A DNA stretch of 64,000 nucleotides from Agarivorans sp. TSD2052 (GCF_023238625.1 NZ_CP096670.1:2531501-2595500), one strand, 5' to 3'. Positions 9,209 to 20,245 are shown, counted from the stretch's first letter. The notes: a model not told the origin generated them from the letters alone. Numbers and translations are program-made.

Positions 9209-10495
9209 ATGCAAACGGTAATTTGGAACCAACTATCAAACGAGCAACAACTGCAGGTGCTGTCCCGCCCTGCGGTAAATAGCTCAACCGACATTGCCGG
9301 AATAGTTGCCGATGTAGTCACTCAGGTGCGAGATCAAGGCGACCAAGCCTTAATCGCGCTGGCCGCCAAGTTTGATAAAACTAGCTTAAGCGCTGTTCGA
9401 GTCAGCCAAACTGAAATCGATGCCGCCGAGCAAGGTTTAAGTGATGAGTTCAAGCAAGCTATCGCGCAAGCAAAAGCCAATATTGAAGTATTTCACCAAG
9501 CGCAAAAGCCGCACGCTATCAGCTTAGAAACGCAGCCGGGCGTACGTTGCGAAATGCACTACGCTGCGATAGATAAAGTAGGCTTATACGTGCCTGGTGG
9601 CACTGCCCCGCTGCCATCTACGGTATTAATGCTATCTATTCCTGCTGCTATTGCTGGCTGTGAAAAAGTGGTGTTAAGTTCACCACCACCGATTGCGCCA
9701 GAGATATTATATGCCGCGAAACTGTGTGGCGTAGACGAAATTTATGCTGCTGGTGGCGCACAGGCCATTGCAGCAATGGCTTACGGCACCGAAAGCGTCG
9801 CCAAAGTGGATAAAATCTTTGGCCCAGGTAATGCCTTCGTTACCCAGGCCAAACAGCAAGTCAGTGGCGACCACGCAGGTGCGGCTATTGATATGCCCGC
9901 TGGCCCTTCAGAAGTATTGGTGATTGCCGACCAAGGCGCTAACCCCGCTTTTGTGGCTGCAGATTTGTTATCACAAGCTGAACACGGCCCCGATTCACAA
10001 GTTATATTGGTCACCACTTCAGAGGCTCAAGCCGCTGCTGTAAACAGCCAATTAGCTCGTCAATTAGCACTGCTTAGTCGCAACAATATTGCCGACCAAG
10101 CGCTATCACACAGTACCGCTGTAGTCGTCACTGATTTAGAGCAAGCAGTACAAGTGAGTAACCTGTATGGCCCAGAGCACCTAATTATACAAACCGAGCA
10201 AGCGCGAAGCCTACTACCCAAGGTTAAAAACGCTGGCAGTGTCTTCCTCGGTGAATGGACGCCAGAATCAGTAGGCGATTACGCCAGTGGTACCAACCAC
10301 ACCTTGCCTACTTACGGTTATACCCGCACTTATTCAAGCCTAGGCACCTTAGACTTTATGAAGCGTTTTACGGTTCAAGAGTTAACTCAGCAAGGCTTAA
10401 AAGACTTAAGCTCTGCGGTAGTGCCCATCGCCAACGCAGAGGGGCTAGACGCCCACCGCCGTGCGGTAACCATCCGTTTAGGCGAGGAGCAATAA
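9209..10495 (+). CDS. hisD: Histidinol dehydrogenase
   Basis: Performs the last two steps, oxidising L-histidinol to histidinal and then histidine with two NAD+, using Zn2+. The 428 residues contain [17 protein letters not shown], the [11 protein letters not shown] stretch, [17 protein letters not shown] and [14 protein letters not shown] with the catalytic Glu/His region, and GPEHL. It begins 4 bases after hisG. Length and motifs are normal. Confidence 0.97.
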   Translation: MQTVIWNQLSNEQQLQVLSRPAVNSSTDIAGIVADVVTQVRDQGDQALIALAAKFDKTSLSAVRVSQTEIDAAEQGLSDEFKQAIAQAKANIEVFHQAQKPHAISLETQPGVRCEMHYAAIDKVGLYVPGGTAPLPSTVLMLSIPAAIAGCEKVVLSSPPPIAPEILYAAKLCGVDEIYAAGGAQAIAAMAYGTESVAKVDKIFGPGNAFVTQAKQQVSGDHAGAAIDMPAGPSEVLVIADQGANPAFVAADLLSQAEHGPDSQVILVTTSEAQAAAVNSQLARQLALLSRNNIADQALSHSTAVVVTDLEQAVQVSNLYGPEHLIIQTEQARSLLPKVKNAGSVFLGEWTPESVGDYASGTNHTLPTYGYTRTYSSLGTLDFMKRFTVQELTQQGLKDLSSAVVPIANAEGLDAHRRAVTIRLGEEQ

Positions 10496-10496
10496 C

Positions 10497-11555
10497 ATGT
10501 CGGTCACATTATTAGCCCGCAAAAAGATCCAAGCGCTTGTGCCTTACCAAAGCGCCCGTCGCATTGGCGGCAGTGGCGAAGTTTGGTTAAACGCCAACGA
10601 AAGCCCAGACGTTAGCGATTTTAGCTACTTAGGTGACGAATTAAACCGTTACCCAGAGTTTCAACCCGCCGCCATGATCAACGGTTATGCGGCCTACGCA
10701 GGTGTAGAGCCAAACCAAGTATTAGCCAGCCGTGGCGCCGACGAAGCCATTGAAGTACTGATTCGCGCCTTTTGCGAGCCCAACGAAGACAGCATAGTGA
10801 TTTGTGCGCCAACTTATGGCATGTATGCCGTCAGCGCTGAAACCATTGGGGTTGAAATTAAAACCGTCGCACTGGACGCTAACTTTGACCCAGACTACGC
10901 AGCACTTGCGCAAATACGCAGCAAGATTATCTTCTTGTGCGCGCCTAATAACCCCACCGGCAATATGCTCGACCATGCCAAGTTGTGTGAGTTATTAAGC
11001 GCCCAAAAAGATCGGGCCTTAGTGGTCGTAGACGAAGCCTATATTGAGTTTTGTGAAGAGCAAAGCGTGGTTAAGTTATTGGCAGATTACGATAACCTAG
11101 TTATCACTCGTACCCTATCTAAAGCCTTTGCTTTAGCGGGTTTACGCTGTGGCTTTACCGTTGCCAATGTTGAAGTCATCGATGTAATGAGTAAGGTGAT
11201 TGCCCCCTACCCAATTGCTCGCCCAGTAGCTGAAATTGCCGCTAAAGCCCTTAATAGCGACGGTATTAAGGTAATGCGTGACCGGGTAGCAAGGTTAAAC
11301 GCTATTCGCAGCCAAGCGGTTACAGACTTAAGCAAACTCAACATTGTTAAAGAAATCTTCCCGGCTACCGGTAATTACATATTGGTTCGTTTTGATGATT
11401 CAGCCCGAGTCTTTAAAACACTGGGCGAACAAGGCATAGTACTGCGAGATTTTGCCAACAAAACGCGTTTAGAAAACTGCATACGCATCAGTATTGGTAA
11501 CCAGCAAGAAGTGGCCGCTACTGTATTAGCAATTCAAGGATTGGAGCGAACTTAA
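10497..11555 (+). CDS. hisC: Histidinol-phosphate aminotransferase
   Basis: A PLP-dependent class-I/II aminotransferase converting imidazole acetol phosphate and glutamate to histidinol phosphate. The 352 residues show NANESP near the N-terminus, APNNPTGN, the DEAYIEF PLP-binding aspartate segment, and TLSKAFALAGLRCG with the Schiff-base lysine. The ATG lies one base after the hisD stop, and the stop abuts the GTG of hisB. Confidence 0.97.
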   Translation: MSVTLLARKKIQALVPYQSARRIGGSGEVWLNANESPDVSDFSYLGDELNRYPEFQPAAMINGYAAYAGVEPNQVLASRGADEAIEVLIRAFCEPNEDSIVICAPTYGMYAVSAETIGVEIKTVALDANFDPDYAALAQIRSKIIFLCAPNNPTGNMLDHAKLCELLSAQKDRALVVVDEAYIEFCEEQSVVKLLADYDNLVITRTLSKAFALAGLRCGFTVANVEVIDVMSKVIAPYPIARPVAEIAAKALNSDGIKVMRDRVARLNAIRSQAVTDLSKLNIVKEIFPATGNYILVRFDDSARVFKTLGEQGIVLRDFANKTRLENCIRISIGNQQEVAATVLAIQGLERT

Positions 11556-12632
11556 GTGAGCCAAGTAAAACAAAAGATCTTATTCATCGACCGTGACGGC
11601 ACCATGATCGACGAACCTATCACCGACAAACAGGTTGATAGCGTAGCAAAGGTAAAACTAGAGCCTCAAGTGATCCCTGTATTGCTCAAGCTACAAGCTA
11701 ACGGCTACCGCTTAGTGATGGTGACTAACCAAGATGGTTTAGGTACCGACAGCTTCCCTGAAGCCGATTTTCACCTCGCGCAAAACTACATGATGGATAT
11801 CTTTGAGTCGCAAGGCGTTAAGTTTGACGACGTGCTAGTTTGCCCGCACTTCGACGAAGATAACTGCAGCTGCCGTAAGCCAAAGCTAGGCCTAGTAAAA
11901 GACTATCTTAAAAGCGGTGTTATCGATTTTGCTCACTCTTACGTGATTGGCGACCGCCACACCGATATGCAGCTAGCCGAGAACATGGGGCTTGAAGGCC
12001 TGCAATACCAGCGCGATGGCCTAAACTGGGTAGCCATTGAAAAACAGCTTACTCAACTTGGCCGCAAAGCCAAGGTTGAACGCAATACCAAAGAAACTCA
12101 AATTAGCATTGCGGTAGATTTAGACAACGCCGGTGGCAGCCAAATTGATACTGGCTTGGGCTTTTTTGACCACATGCTTGACCAAATTGCTACCCACGGC
12201 GGTTTTCAGCTTAACTGTAAAGTAGTGGGTGATTACCACATCGACGACCACCACAGTGTAGAAGATACCGCCATTGCGCTTGGCCAAGCCCTTAAAGAAG
12301 CGTTAGGCGACAAGCGCGGCATTGGCCGTTTTGGCTTTGTATTGCCAATGGACGAATGCTTAGCCCAGTGTGCCTTAGATTTAAGTGGCCGTGCTCATCT
12401 CGAGTTTAAAGCCGATTTTACGCGCGATAACATTGGTGATTTTGCTACCGAAATGGTGATTCATTTCTTCCGCTCGTTAAGCGACGCCATGGCCTGTACC
12501 CTGCACCTAGAAACCACCGGTAAAAATACTCACCACATGGTAGAAGCCCTGTTTAAAGTATTTGGTCGAGCGCTGGGTCAAGCCATTATTAAATCTGGCG
12601 ATGCCATGCCTAGCAGTAAAGGCACGCTATAA
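11556..12632 (+). CDS. hisB: Bifunctional histidinol-phosphatase / imidazoleglycerol-phosphate dehydratase
   Basis: Fuses steps 9 and 7 of the pathway. The N-terminal HAD phosphatase (about residues 1-165) has DRDGTMID, and a zinc-binding [11 protein letters not shown] segment. The C-terminal dehydratase (about 167-358) has the manganese-binding motifs [15 protein letters not shown] and [14 protein letters not shown]. It starts with GTG immediately after the hisC stop codon. The 358-residue length matches enterobacterial-type fused HisB. Confidence 0.97.
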   Translation: MSQVKQKILFIDRDGTMIDEPITDKQVDSVAKVKLEPQVIPVLLKLQANGYRLVMVTNQDGLGTDSFPEADFHLAQNYMMDIFESQGVKFDDVLVCPHFDEDNCSCRKPKLGLVKDYLKSGVIDFAHSYVIGDRHTDMQLAENMGLEGLQYQRDGLNWVAIEKQLTQLGRKAKVERNTKETQISIAVDLDNAGGSQIDTGLGFFDHMLDQIATHGGFQLNCKVVGDYHIDDHHSVEDTAIALGQALKEALGDKRGIGRFGFVLPMDECLAQCALDLSGRAHLEFKADFTRDNIGDFATEMVIHFFRSLSDAMACTLHLETTGKNTHHMVEALFKVFGRALGQAIIKSGDAMPSSKGTL

Positions 12633-12662
12633 GCGCCAGCGTTTAAAAGGATAAGAGCAACA

Positions 12663-14784
<2,122 letters not shown>

Positions 14785-14788
<4 letters not shown>

Positions 14789-15402
14789 GCCAATTTGAAC
14801 AGTTAAACCAACAGATCGATTGGGACAAAGTTGAAGGCTTGATCCCTGCCGTGGTACAAAACGACCACAGCGGCCAAGTACTGATGCTGGGTTACATGAA
14901 CAGCGACGCACTGGCTAAAACCTTAGATAGCGAGCACGTTACCTTCTTTAGCCGCACTAAACAGCGCCTATGGACCAAAGGTGAAACGTCAGGCAACGTA
15001 CTTAAGCTTAAAAGCATCACCTTAGACTGCGACCAAGACACACTGCTGGTTGCTGTAGAGCCTATTGGCCCAACTTGTCATAAAGGTACTCAAAGTTGTT
15101 TTGATGGCCACAGCGAGCCTAAGCTTACCTTTATTGCCCAACTACAAGCAGTATTGGCCGAGCGTAAGTTAGCCGACCCAGAAGAAAGCTACACAGCTAG
15201 CCTATTCGCCCGCGGCACCAAACGCATTTGCCAAAAAGTGGGTGAAGAAGGTGTAGAAGTAGCCCTAGCAGCCATGGCCAATGACCGCGAAGAATTGGTC
15301 AACGAAAGCTCAGATTTGTTGTATCACCTACTGGTATTGCTAGAAAAACAAGAAGTGGGTTTTGATGAAGTAGTGGCTTGTTTGCAGGCAAGGCATAAGT
15401 AA
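14785..15402 (+). CDS. hisI: Bifunctional phosphoribosyl-AMP cyclohydrolase / phosphoribosyl-ATP pyrophosphatase
   Basis: Fused HisIE carrying steps 2 and 3. The N-terminal cyclohydrolase has [18 protein letters not shown], the metal-binding DCDQDTLL and a zinc cysteine region [12 protein letters not shown]. From about residue 118, the pyrophosphatase has the helical [15 protein letters not shown], and [22 protein letters not shown] with acidic metal ligands. It has 205 residues. ATGA overlap with hisF. Last gene of the operon, followed by a terminator at 15425. Confidence 0.96.
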
Positions 15403-15424
15403 AGCCAAGAGTTTAATAGCCAAT

Positions 15425-15451
15425 AAAAAACCAGCGTAATGCTGGTTTTTT
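15425..15451 (+). terminator. His operon terminator
   Basis: AAAAAACCAGC, a GTAAT loop and GCTGGTTTTTT form a short intrinsic terminator 22 bases after the hisI stop. Because both arms have an A/T run it can also act on the convergent gene at 15480. Confidence 0.9.
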
Positions 15452-15479
15452 ATTCCATTAGATTAGAGCTTAAATATCA

Positions 15480-16007
15480 TTAATACGTCGACATTAACTG
15501 TTTTGCCGTAGGCTTAGATTTCAACCTTTTTTCTATCAGTCTTCGGTTTACTCTAAAAAAGACATAGGGAATGCCAAAGGCGAAGTTGTCTGAATGATAG
15601 GAGTTCATGGGCTTCAACTTTATATGACATACATAAAATGAAAACCACCTAGCTTGCTCTTCACTAAAAGTAAAAGACTCTATTTCAGAAAAAGCTATAC
15701 AAACTCTAGAACCTCGCGAATAAAGTGGCCAACGAATAATCCCTGAGTCAGTAATCCAAACATGAACGCGATTGAGGTGTATATATTGATTTAGCCAATA
15801 ATAAATATATACAGTAACCAAAGTAGAGCCAATGATGAATATCACTTTTATACCTTCTCTCTCGCCATCTGTAAGCTCTAATACATGTAAAGCTAGAACA
15901 GAGATTGCAGCCACGAAAAAGCCAATACAAATCGTAAACTTGCTTGACGATTTTTTTGTGCTAAAAAATCTCCAAGACATAAAGCCAGGTGGTTCATACC
16001 AATGCAT
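15480..16007 (-). CDS. Hypothetical two-helix membrane protein
   Basis: A 175-residue protein (from the ATG at 16007; a TTG 12 bases upstream or the ATG before SWRFF are alternatives, none with a clear SD). Two hydrophobic segments lie near residues 25-45 (FTICIGFFVAAISVLALHVL) and 56-74, followed by a basic, aromatic cytoplasmic or periplasmic tail ending in RRLIEKRLKSKP. The layout resembles small bacterial PH-like membrane proteins but I cannot assign a family. It converges on the his operon and borders the accessory region. Confidence 0.6.
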   Translation of the reverse strand: MHWYEPPGFMSWRFFSTKKSSSKFTICIGFFVAAISVLALHVLELTDGEREGIKVIFIIGSTLVTVYIYYWLNQYIHLNRVHVWITDSGIIRWPLYSRGSRVCIAFSEIESFTFSEEQARWFSFYVCHIKLKPMNSYHSDNFAFGIPYVFFRVNRRLIEKRLKSKPTAKQLMSTY

Positions 16008-16201
16008 AGAAGTGAACAAGCCATTGAAAAAATAGAATTATAAAAACATTATAAACATTTTTATCTATAGAGTTCTAGCTTGCCTATCATGGCCACAGTG
16101 TTGACTTTCAAAATAATCAACTCTTAGGGTATCGCACATCCATTTTCAACGTTTCTAAAACTACAAAATTTATTAACAATTAGTTAGACTACTTTTTGAC
16201 A

Positions 16202-16312
16202 TACCAAAGTTCAATTATCTCTAACATCAATCAATAGTAATCGCTGGCTGATTGACGCAATCTCCTTATAATAACGCCACAACCCCTTCGTGTAATTTCA
16301 CTTAGGCTCATT
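16202..16312 (+). repeat. Direct repeat copy A, about 111 bp, matching 18549-18660
   Basis: Read on the same strand, this segment matches 18549-18660 almost base for base in blocks such as CCAAAGTTCAA, ACATCAATCAATAGTA and ATAACGCCACAA, with scattered substitutions and small gaps. Copy B is the upstream region of yjdM. Copy A stands in front of a transposase remnant and no intact gene. The two copies bracket the IS remnant and the two-cassette array. Confidence 0.85.
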
Positions 16313-16343
16313 CGGGCTTTGGTTTGCGCCATAGCCGTTCACG

Positions 16344-16607
16344 ATGTCCTCGCCGATATGCGTACTACTGCTGATAGCAATGCTGGCAGACATCATTTTA
16401 TGGTGGTTAGGTTTAGTGGCACAACAGGTTGGATGGCAACGACACTTTCAGGCTAATACCATCTGCAAACGGGCGGTTTTATCGGTAGTAAGATTAGGAA
16501 AAGAAGTACGGCGAAGGCCTGAGTATGTGATAACAGAACAGCGAATACGTTGGGCGATTAATACGTTTCGCTGGTTAACTCACGCTTCGGGACTCAAAGA
16601 TTTATGA
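16344..16607 (+). pseudogene. IS4-family transposase, C-terminal remnant
   Basis: The 87-codon frame reads as the end of an IS4-type transposase: a hydrophobic CVLLLIAMLADIILWWLGL segment, then GWQRHFQANTICKRAVLSVVRLG, the tail typical of that family. The DDE domain is gone. Immediately upstream, in another frame and across a stop, GFGLRHSRS can be read, which fits the residues that normally precede this tail, so a frameshift is likely. GAGGGGATCCTC after the stop may be part of the right end of the element. The family call is from memory of IS4-type sequences. Confidence 0.7.
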
Positions 16608-16626
16608 GGGGATCCTCCAGCGCTTA

Positions 16627-16710
16627 GCTAAACCGCACGAAACCTTGGCGTATACTTTTGCGAAGCAAAAATGCCAAGCGTTAAGTGTCGGATTGGGCGT
16701 TTTGTTAGCC
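16627..16710 (-). other. attC-like site 1 (integron cassette recombination site)
   Basis: Read on the minus strand, the site begins with a GGCTAAC core at 16710-16704 that contains the stop codon of the upstream gene. An inner stem follows, with arms CTTGGC and GCCAAG (16678-16673 and 16649-16644) around GCAAAA/TTTTGC, and it closes with GTTTAGC near 16633-16627. Core boxes differ by about one base from RYYYAAC/GTTRRRY. Size (~84 bp) and architecture are those of attC sites. Inference from structure, not from database comparison. Confidence 0.65.
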
Positions 16711-17319
16711 AGCTGTTTTCGAATCACACTTTGAAATTAGCCAGATAATAAATATGGCTAGGATATCGATCTGAACGAATCCTAAGCTATACTCGTTTGA
16801 AAATTCAAAGACAGAGCCTCCAAGGTTGAATGAGGCTGAAATCCAATTAAAGGTTTCATTTACCCAGTCAACCATTAAAAATACACCGCCTAAGCCATAG
16901 TAATTATAATAAAAAGTACCCATGCCAAACGAGAATACCTGAAGTCCTTGATTCAAGTAGGACAGTATATAAAATTGAGATTTTCGTTTTAAGAGTGTTA
17001 ACCCTGCAGTAGCGTTGAGCACAATTATTAGAGCAGTAGCAAAAATTACAATGCCATGTGTATTTGAAATTGAGAGAACAAGCATAACGAGCACAGAAAT
17101 AGCTGTGAGTATCTGCATTACACCCAGACTAGACTGGGTTTTATTCCATCTATTTTTCGTGCGTTCAGCTTCCTGCTGATAGTACTCATCAATATCGTTA
17201 CGTCGAGACGCAATCTCTGCGGTTAGAGCGGCATAGTTTTCTGGATACAATTTTGAATCAATACCTGATAGAGCTTCAAGTAACGATTCTGCGTCATACT
17301 TTGTATAATTAACTTCCAT
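16705..17319 (-). CDS. Hypothetical membrane protein in cassette 1
   Basis: A 204-residue protein of unknown function. Residues 1-65 are acidic and helical (YDAESLLEALSGIDSKLYPENY), then four hydrophobic segments follow at about 68-85, 88-108, 118-140 and 180-200, so it is a small inner-membrane protein with a cytosolic N-terminal domain. The base composition is visibly more AT-rich than the his genes. The TAA stop lies inside the GGCTAAC core of attC site 1 and its 5' leader starts in the GTTAGCC end of attC site 2, the layout of an integron gene cassette. No homologue recognised. Confidence 0.65.
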   Translation of the reverse strand: MEVNYTKYDAESLLEALSGIDSKLYPENYAALTAEIASRRNDIDEYYQQEAERTKNRWNKTQSSLGVMQILTAISVLVMLVLSISNTHGIVIFATALIIVLNATAGLTLLKRKSQFYILSYLNQGLQVFSFGMGTFYYNYYGLGGVFLMVDWVNETFNWISASFNLGGSVFEFSNEYSLGFVQIDILAIFIIWLISKCDSKTAG

Positions 17320-17353
17320 ATTAATCTCATATTTGAACTGAACTTATTTAGCT

Positions 17354-17431
17354 GGCTAACGTCGTTGATAACCGGACGAACGAAGTGAGTTCCGGCGACC
17401 AGAGGGAGCTTGTTTGATCAGTTTGTTAGGC
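17354..17431 (-). other. attC-like site 2 between the two cassette genes
   Basis: Minus-strand reading: GCCTAAC (17431-17425) fits RYYYAAC exactly and contains the TAA of the 166-residue gene. An imperfect inner stem with CCGGAACTCAC and GTTCGTCCGG follows, and the site ends with GTTAGCC (17360-17354), one base from GTTRRRY. The 78-bp length is typical of attC. Confidence 0.7.
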
Positions 17432-17926
17432 TATACCATGAAAATCCTTGATCCTAGCGCGTGTTTTCTCATCATCCTGATAGGCATCACTATATTTTTT
17501 GTAAATACTATCTAGTCGATACTTAAGTTGATTGAGTGAATCTAGCTTATGCTCTAAGCCATTATAACTTTCGGTATCTAGATCTTTCTCAGCTCTTTGG
17601 AATGTATTCGAGATAACTTCAAGAGAATCAGTGTCTTTTTCAAAGTCCATTTCCCACTTTTTCCTTTCCCCTGAGCCGAGTTTGCCAGTAGCGGAGAATA
17701 CCCTTTTTCTAGAATTATCAATTTTCGGTAGTAATTCTTCGGTTTCAATTAGCAGGGATCTAAACTCGTTAACATTTTTCTTTAAAGTTAGACGTAAATC
17801 TAAAGCCTTAATTTCGCGAGTCTTCTTTAAGCTTAGTGAAGCCACAATTGCTCCAGTAATACCGGCAATTGAGCCAACAATGCCAGTCACCATCCCAACG
17901 TAACTTGTCCAATGTGGGTCACTCAT
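17426..17926 (-). CDS. Hypothetical membrane-anchored coiled-coil protein in cassette 2
   Basis: A 166-residue protein with one N-terminal transmembrane helix (about residues 8-32, MVTGIVGSIAGITGAIVASL) and a long charged helical region, likely coiled coil, to the C-terminus. No enzyme motif. It starts only 13 bases after a perfect GTTAGGC core (minus strand, 17946-17940) and its stop lies in the GCCTAAC core of attC site 2. A short leader with no promoter room and a stop in the attC core are typical of cassette genes. Function unknown. Confidence 0.65.
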   Translation of the reverse strand: MSDPHWTSYVGMVTGIVGSIAGITGAIVASLSLKKTREIKALDLRLTLKKNVNEFRSLLIETEELLPKIDNSRKRVFSATGKLGSGERKKWEMDFEKDTDSLEVISNTFQRAEKDLDTESYNGLEHKLDSLNQLKYRLDSIYKKYSDAYQDDEKTRARIKDFHGIA

Positions 17927-17939
17927 GTGTATTTACTCT

Positions 17940-17996
17940 GCCTAACAACTTATTAAGAGGAAAAACCCCTTGTTTAAACAAGGAATTTTTCCTCTT
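17940..17996 (-). other. attC core with adjacent long inverted repeat (site 3)
   Basis: GTTAGGC on the minus strand (17946-17940) is a perfect cassette core directly before the 166-residue gene. Next to it, 17955-17996 holds a near-perfect inverted repeat with 11-base outer arms AAGAGGAAAAA/TTTTTCCTCTT and inner CCTTGTTTAAACAAGG. It could be the hairpin of an attC that lost its far core, or a terminator. No second core was found. Confidence 0.5.
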
Positions 17997-18548
17997 ATCA
18001 TACATTTGATAAAAACAAGGTTATCACCTTTCCTAAGTAACATCAGCCACCTAGCTCGAAAAATAACAAAAACATCAGCATGAAAGTATGCAATCACTTG
18101 CAGAAAGTAGGAATTACAACGGCACTGTATAAAATCACAGAGCTTTGTCCACTAAAGTAGAAAAATTAAGGGTACATAGGTTTATTAAGAGTAGTTTTGA
18201 AGGAGCGGTAACACGTAACGGGGCATAAACGAGTTAGAACTTACAGTAGAAAAACATCAGACTAGTACGAACCAACACAAGGCTCCGCTTCTCTATGAGT
18301 TAACTCACCTGCACCTTCATTATCGCTGAATTGCGTAAGTGACAAATGATGAAGCGCTGCGAGTTGCGCAGGCTGCTTGTCACTGAGCAATGAAGAGTAA
18401 CGATAATGCTGGGCGACCTTTGTTTTGCTGTATCAGCTTTAGCTATTCAACGCTCAAGGCGTCGCCCCTAGGCCAAACGCTTCACAATAGCCAAGAGCAC
18501 TCAATCGCGGTAGATCACCCACCTACTCCCACAAATCCACTGGTTTAA
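17997..18548. other. About 550 bp without a recognisable gene
   Basis: Between the cassette core and repeat copy B no convincing gene is seen on either strand. A 26-codon ATG frame at 18079 has no SD. Scattered short inverted repeats (for example the CTTCATTATCG / CGATAATG-type pairs around 18318-18400) suggest decayed recombination or mobile DNA. Confidence 0.4.
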
Positions 18549-18660
18549 CACCAAAGTTCAACATTCTCTGACATCAATCAATAGTATGCACTGGCTGATA
18601 GGCGCAATCTTCCCTACAATAACGCCACAAACCATAGGTGTTATTTCACCTAACGTCATT
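18549..18660 (+). repeat. Direct repeat copy B, upstream of yjdM
   Basis: The partner of 16202-16312. It ends 58 bases before the yjdM start and is followed by a GTGGCT...AGCCAC inverted repeat (18661-18690), so this copy is probably the native yjdM upstream region and the other copy the duplicate or displaced one. Direction is the same in both. Confidence 0.85.
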
Positions 18661-18718
18661 GTGGCTTAGATGCGCGTTTGCTGAGCCACCATAAATTAGA
18701 GACTAAAGAGAAACTATC

Positions 18719-19060
18719 ATGAGCGATCTCCCTCCATGCCCACAATGTGAATCGGCCTATGTTTACCAAGATGGTTCGCTACTTATTTGCCCTGAATGCG
18801 CTCATGAGTGGAACCCTAACGAGGTGGCCGTTGACCCAGATGCCATTGTATTAAAAGATGCGGTAGGCAACCTATTGGCTGAAGACGACAAAGTCACCTT
18901 GATTAAAGACTTAAAAGTGAAAGGTTCATCGCTGGTACTAAAAGTAGGCACCAAGGCGGTCATTAAGCGCTTTGTAGATTCTGACCACGATATCGACTGT
19001 AAAGTAGATGGCCACGGCCACATGATGCTTAAGTCAAAGTTTGTAAGAAAACAAAGCTAA
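18719..19060 (+). CDS. yjdM: Zinc-ribbon protein YjdM (PhnA family)
   Basis: A 113-residue PhnA/YjdM protein. The N-terminal zinc ribbon has CPQC (about residues 7-10) and CPEC (24-27), and the rest is a small beta-barrel-like domain with [27 protein letters not shown], typical of the family. Historically named for alkylphosphonate use, but no phn genes are here and the real role is not settled. It starts after AGAGAAACTATC and is followed by its own terminator, so it appears monocistronic. Confidence 0.93.
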   Translation: MSDLPPCPQCESAYVYQDGSLLICPECAHEWNPNEVAVDPDAIVLKDAVGNLLAEDDKVTLIKDLKVKGSSLVLKVGTKAVIKRFVDSDHDIDCKVDGHGHMMLKSKFVRKQS

Positions 19061-19087
19061 TTAAGCCAATGACTAGCGCTAAATGAT

Positions 19088-19111
19088 AAACCTGCTTATG
19101 CAGGTTTTTTT
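19088..19111 (+). terminator. yjdM terminator
   Basis: AAACCTGC, a TTAT loop and GCAGGTTTTTTT, 27 bases after the yjdM stop. Confidence 0.88.
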
Positions 19112-19234
19112 ATGTCTTAATCTACTCATTGAAATAACAACAATTAGCTTAAGTCAATACACTGGCAAGCGAATAAGGCTAAAGTCATCGTCAAGTTGTA
19201 GCGAGATTGAAGATGAGTTTAAGGTTAAATTGAA

Positions 19235-19852
19235 ATGAAAACAGTGCTTTGCTTCGGTGACTCAAATACTTGGGGTTACTCACCTGAAAATGGCCAACGC
19301 TTGGCCTTTAATGCTCGCTGGCCCGGCATATTAGCCCAGTTACTTGGCGACGCATTTCAGATAATTGAAGAAGGTAAACCGGGGCGTACTAGCTACCTGA
19401 ATGCCACAGATTTTGGCCTAAGTAGCGGCATAACTGATTTGTTAGATACCGTCAAAAAGCATCAAGCTGACTATTTAGTATTGATGCTGGGCACTAACGA
19501 CCTATACCCCGCTTTTAAGCTAAGTGCAGAGCAAGTAGCCGCAAACCAAGGCCGCATGATTAAACAGTTGCAAGCACATTGCCTAAGCCAGCATATCACA
19601 GCACCTAATCTACTAATGATTGCACCACCCACCATTAATAAAACCGGTGATTTTGCTCGGTACTTTAGTGGCGCTGATGAAAAATCCAAGCTGCTGGCAG
19701 AGCATTACCACGTTGTTGCTCACTCACTTGGCTGTGATTATCTTGATGCGGCGAAGCTGGTGAAGGTTGACCCAAAGGATGGCGTACACTTGAATAGCGC
19801 CCAGCATCAAATTTTAGCAAAAGCCGTGAACGCTAAGCTCCAAGCGTTATAG
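19235..19852 (+). CDS. SGNH/GDSL-family hydrolase
   Basis: A 205-residue esterase/lipase of the SGNH superfamily, related to arylesterases. Block I is FGDSNTWG with the catalytic serine at 10, block III GTND around 86-89, and block V DGVHLN with Asp182 and His185. The block II glycine is in GKPGRTS near 50. There is no signal peptide, so the protein is likely cytoplasmic. Natural substrate cannot be told. It is a single gene between two terminator/intergenic regions. Confidence 0.88.
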   Translation: MKTVLCFGDSNTWGYSPENGQRLAFNARWPGILAQLLGDAFQIIEEGKPGRTSYLNATDFGLSSGITDLLDTVKKHQADYLVLMLGTNDLYPAFKLSAEQVAANQGRMIKQLQAHCLSQHITAPNLLMIAPPTINKTGDFARYFSGADEKSKLLAEHYHVVAHSLGCDYLDAAKLVKVDPKDGVHLNSAQHQILAKAVNAKLQAL

Positions 19853-20245
19853 TGAAATAACCTATAAAAATATGTATGGTCAATTGGTTAAGTAATGCTC
19901 TGTATACTCTTTATCAACCACATCTATCTGGTGATTAAAGCTAAGGATACTAATGTCACGGCTTAAGATGATTCAATGGATATTATTGGCTTAGCGGCGG
20001 CGCTCATATAAATTTCATTTAATGTTTATATGAGGTAGAAATCATGATGGAAATGCAAACGATAATGTCATGTTGCGCAGTTCCCCAGGAACAGCCCCTC
20101 AGAAGTTTAACATATTAAGTTCACACGCCCTGCCTTCACGGTTATCACTAAAAAAACCATCAATTATAATAAAAAAATCACTAAGGCTATTAATAAAAAT
20201 CCACTAGTGATATAAATATCGAAATTAGTGATAAGGATGCCACCA
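19853..20245. other. 393-bp gap with tiny ORFs and a perfect inverted repeat
   Basis: Three tiny frames occur. A 13-codon ATG frame at 19953-19994 is preceded by AAGGA; an 11-codon frame at 19977 overlaps it; a 24-codon ATG frame at 20044-20118 is preceded by GAGG. Between them lies a perfect 9-bp inverted repeat TCATATAAA/TTTATATGA (20004-20012 and 20025-20033). Whether any is translated cannot be judged here. Confidence 0.35.

Noticed and set aside
15480-16343. Extending the cassette array to the 15480 membrane-protein gene
   Set aside because: No attC-type core was found at either end of this gene.
18079-18159. A 26-codon frame in the gap after the cassettes
   Set aside because: No SD and no family resemblance; length is expected by chance.
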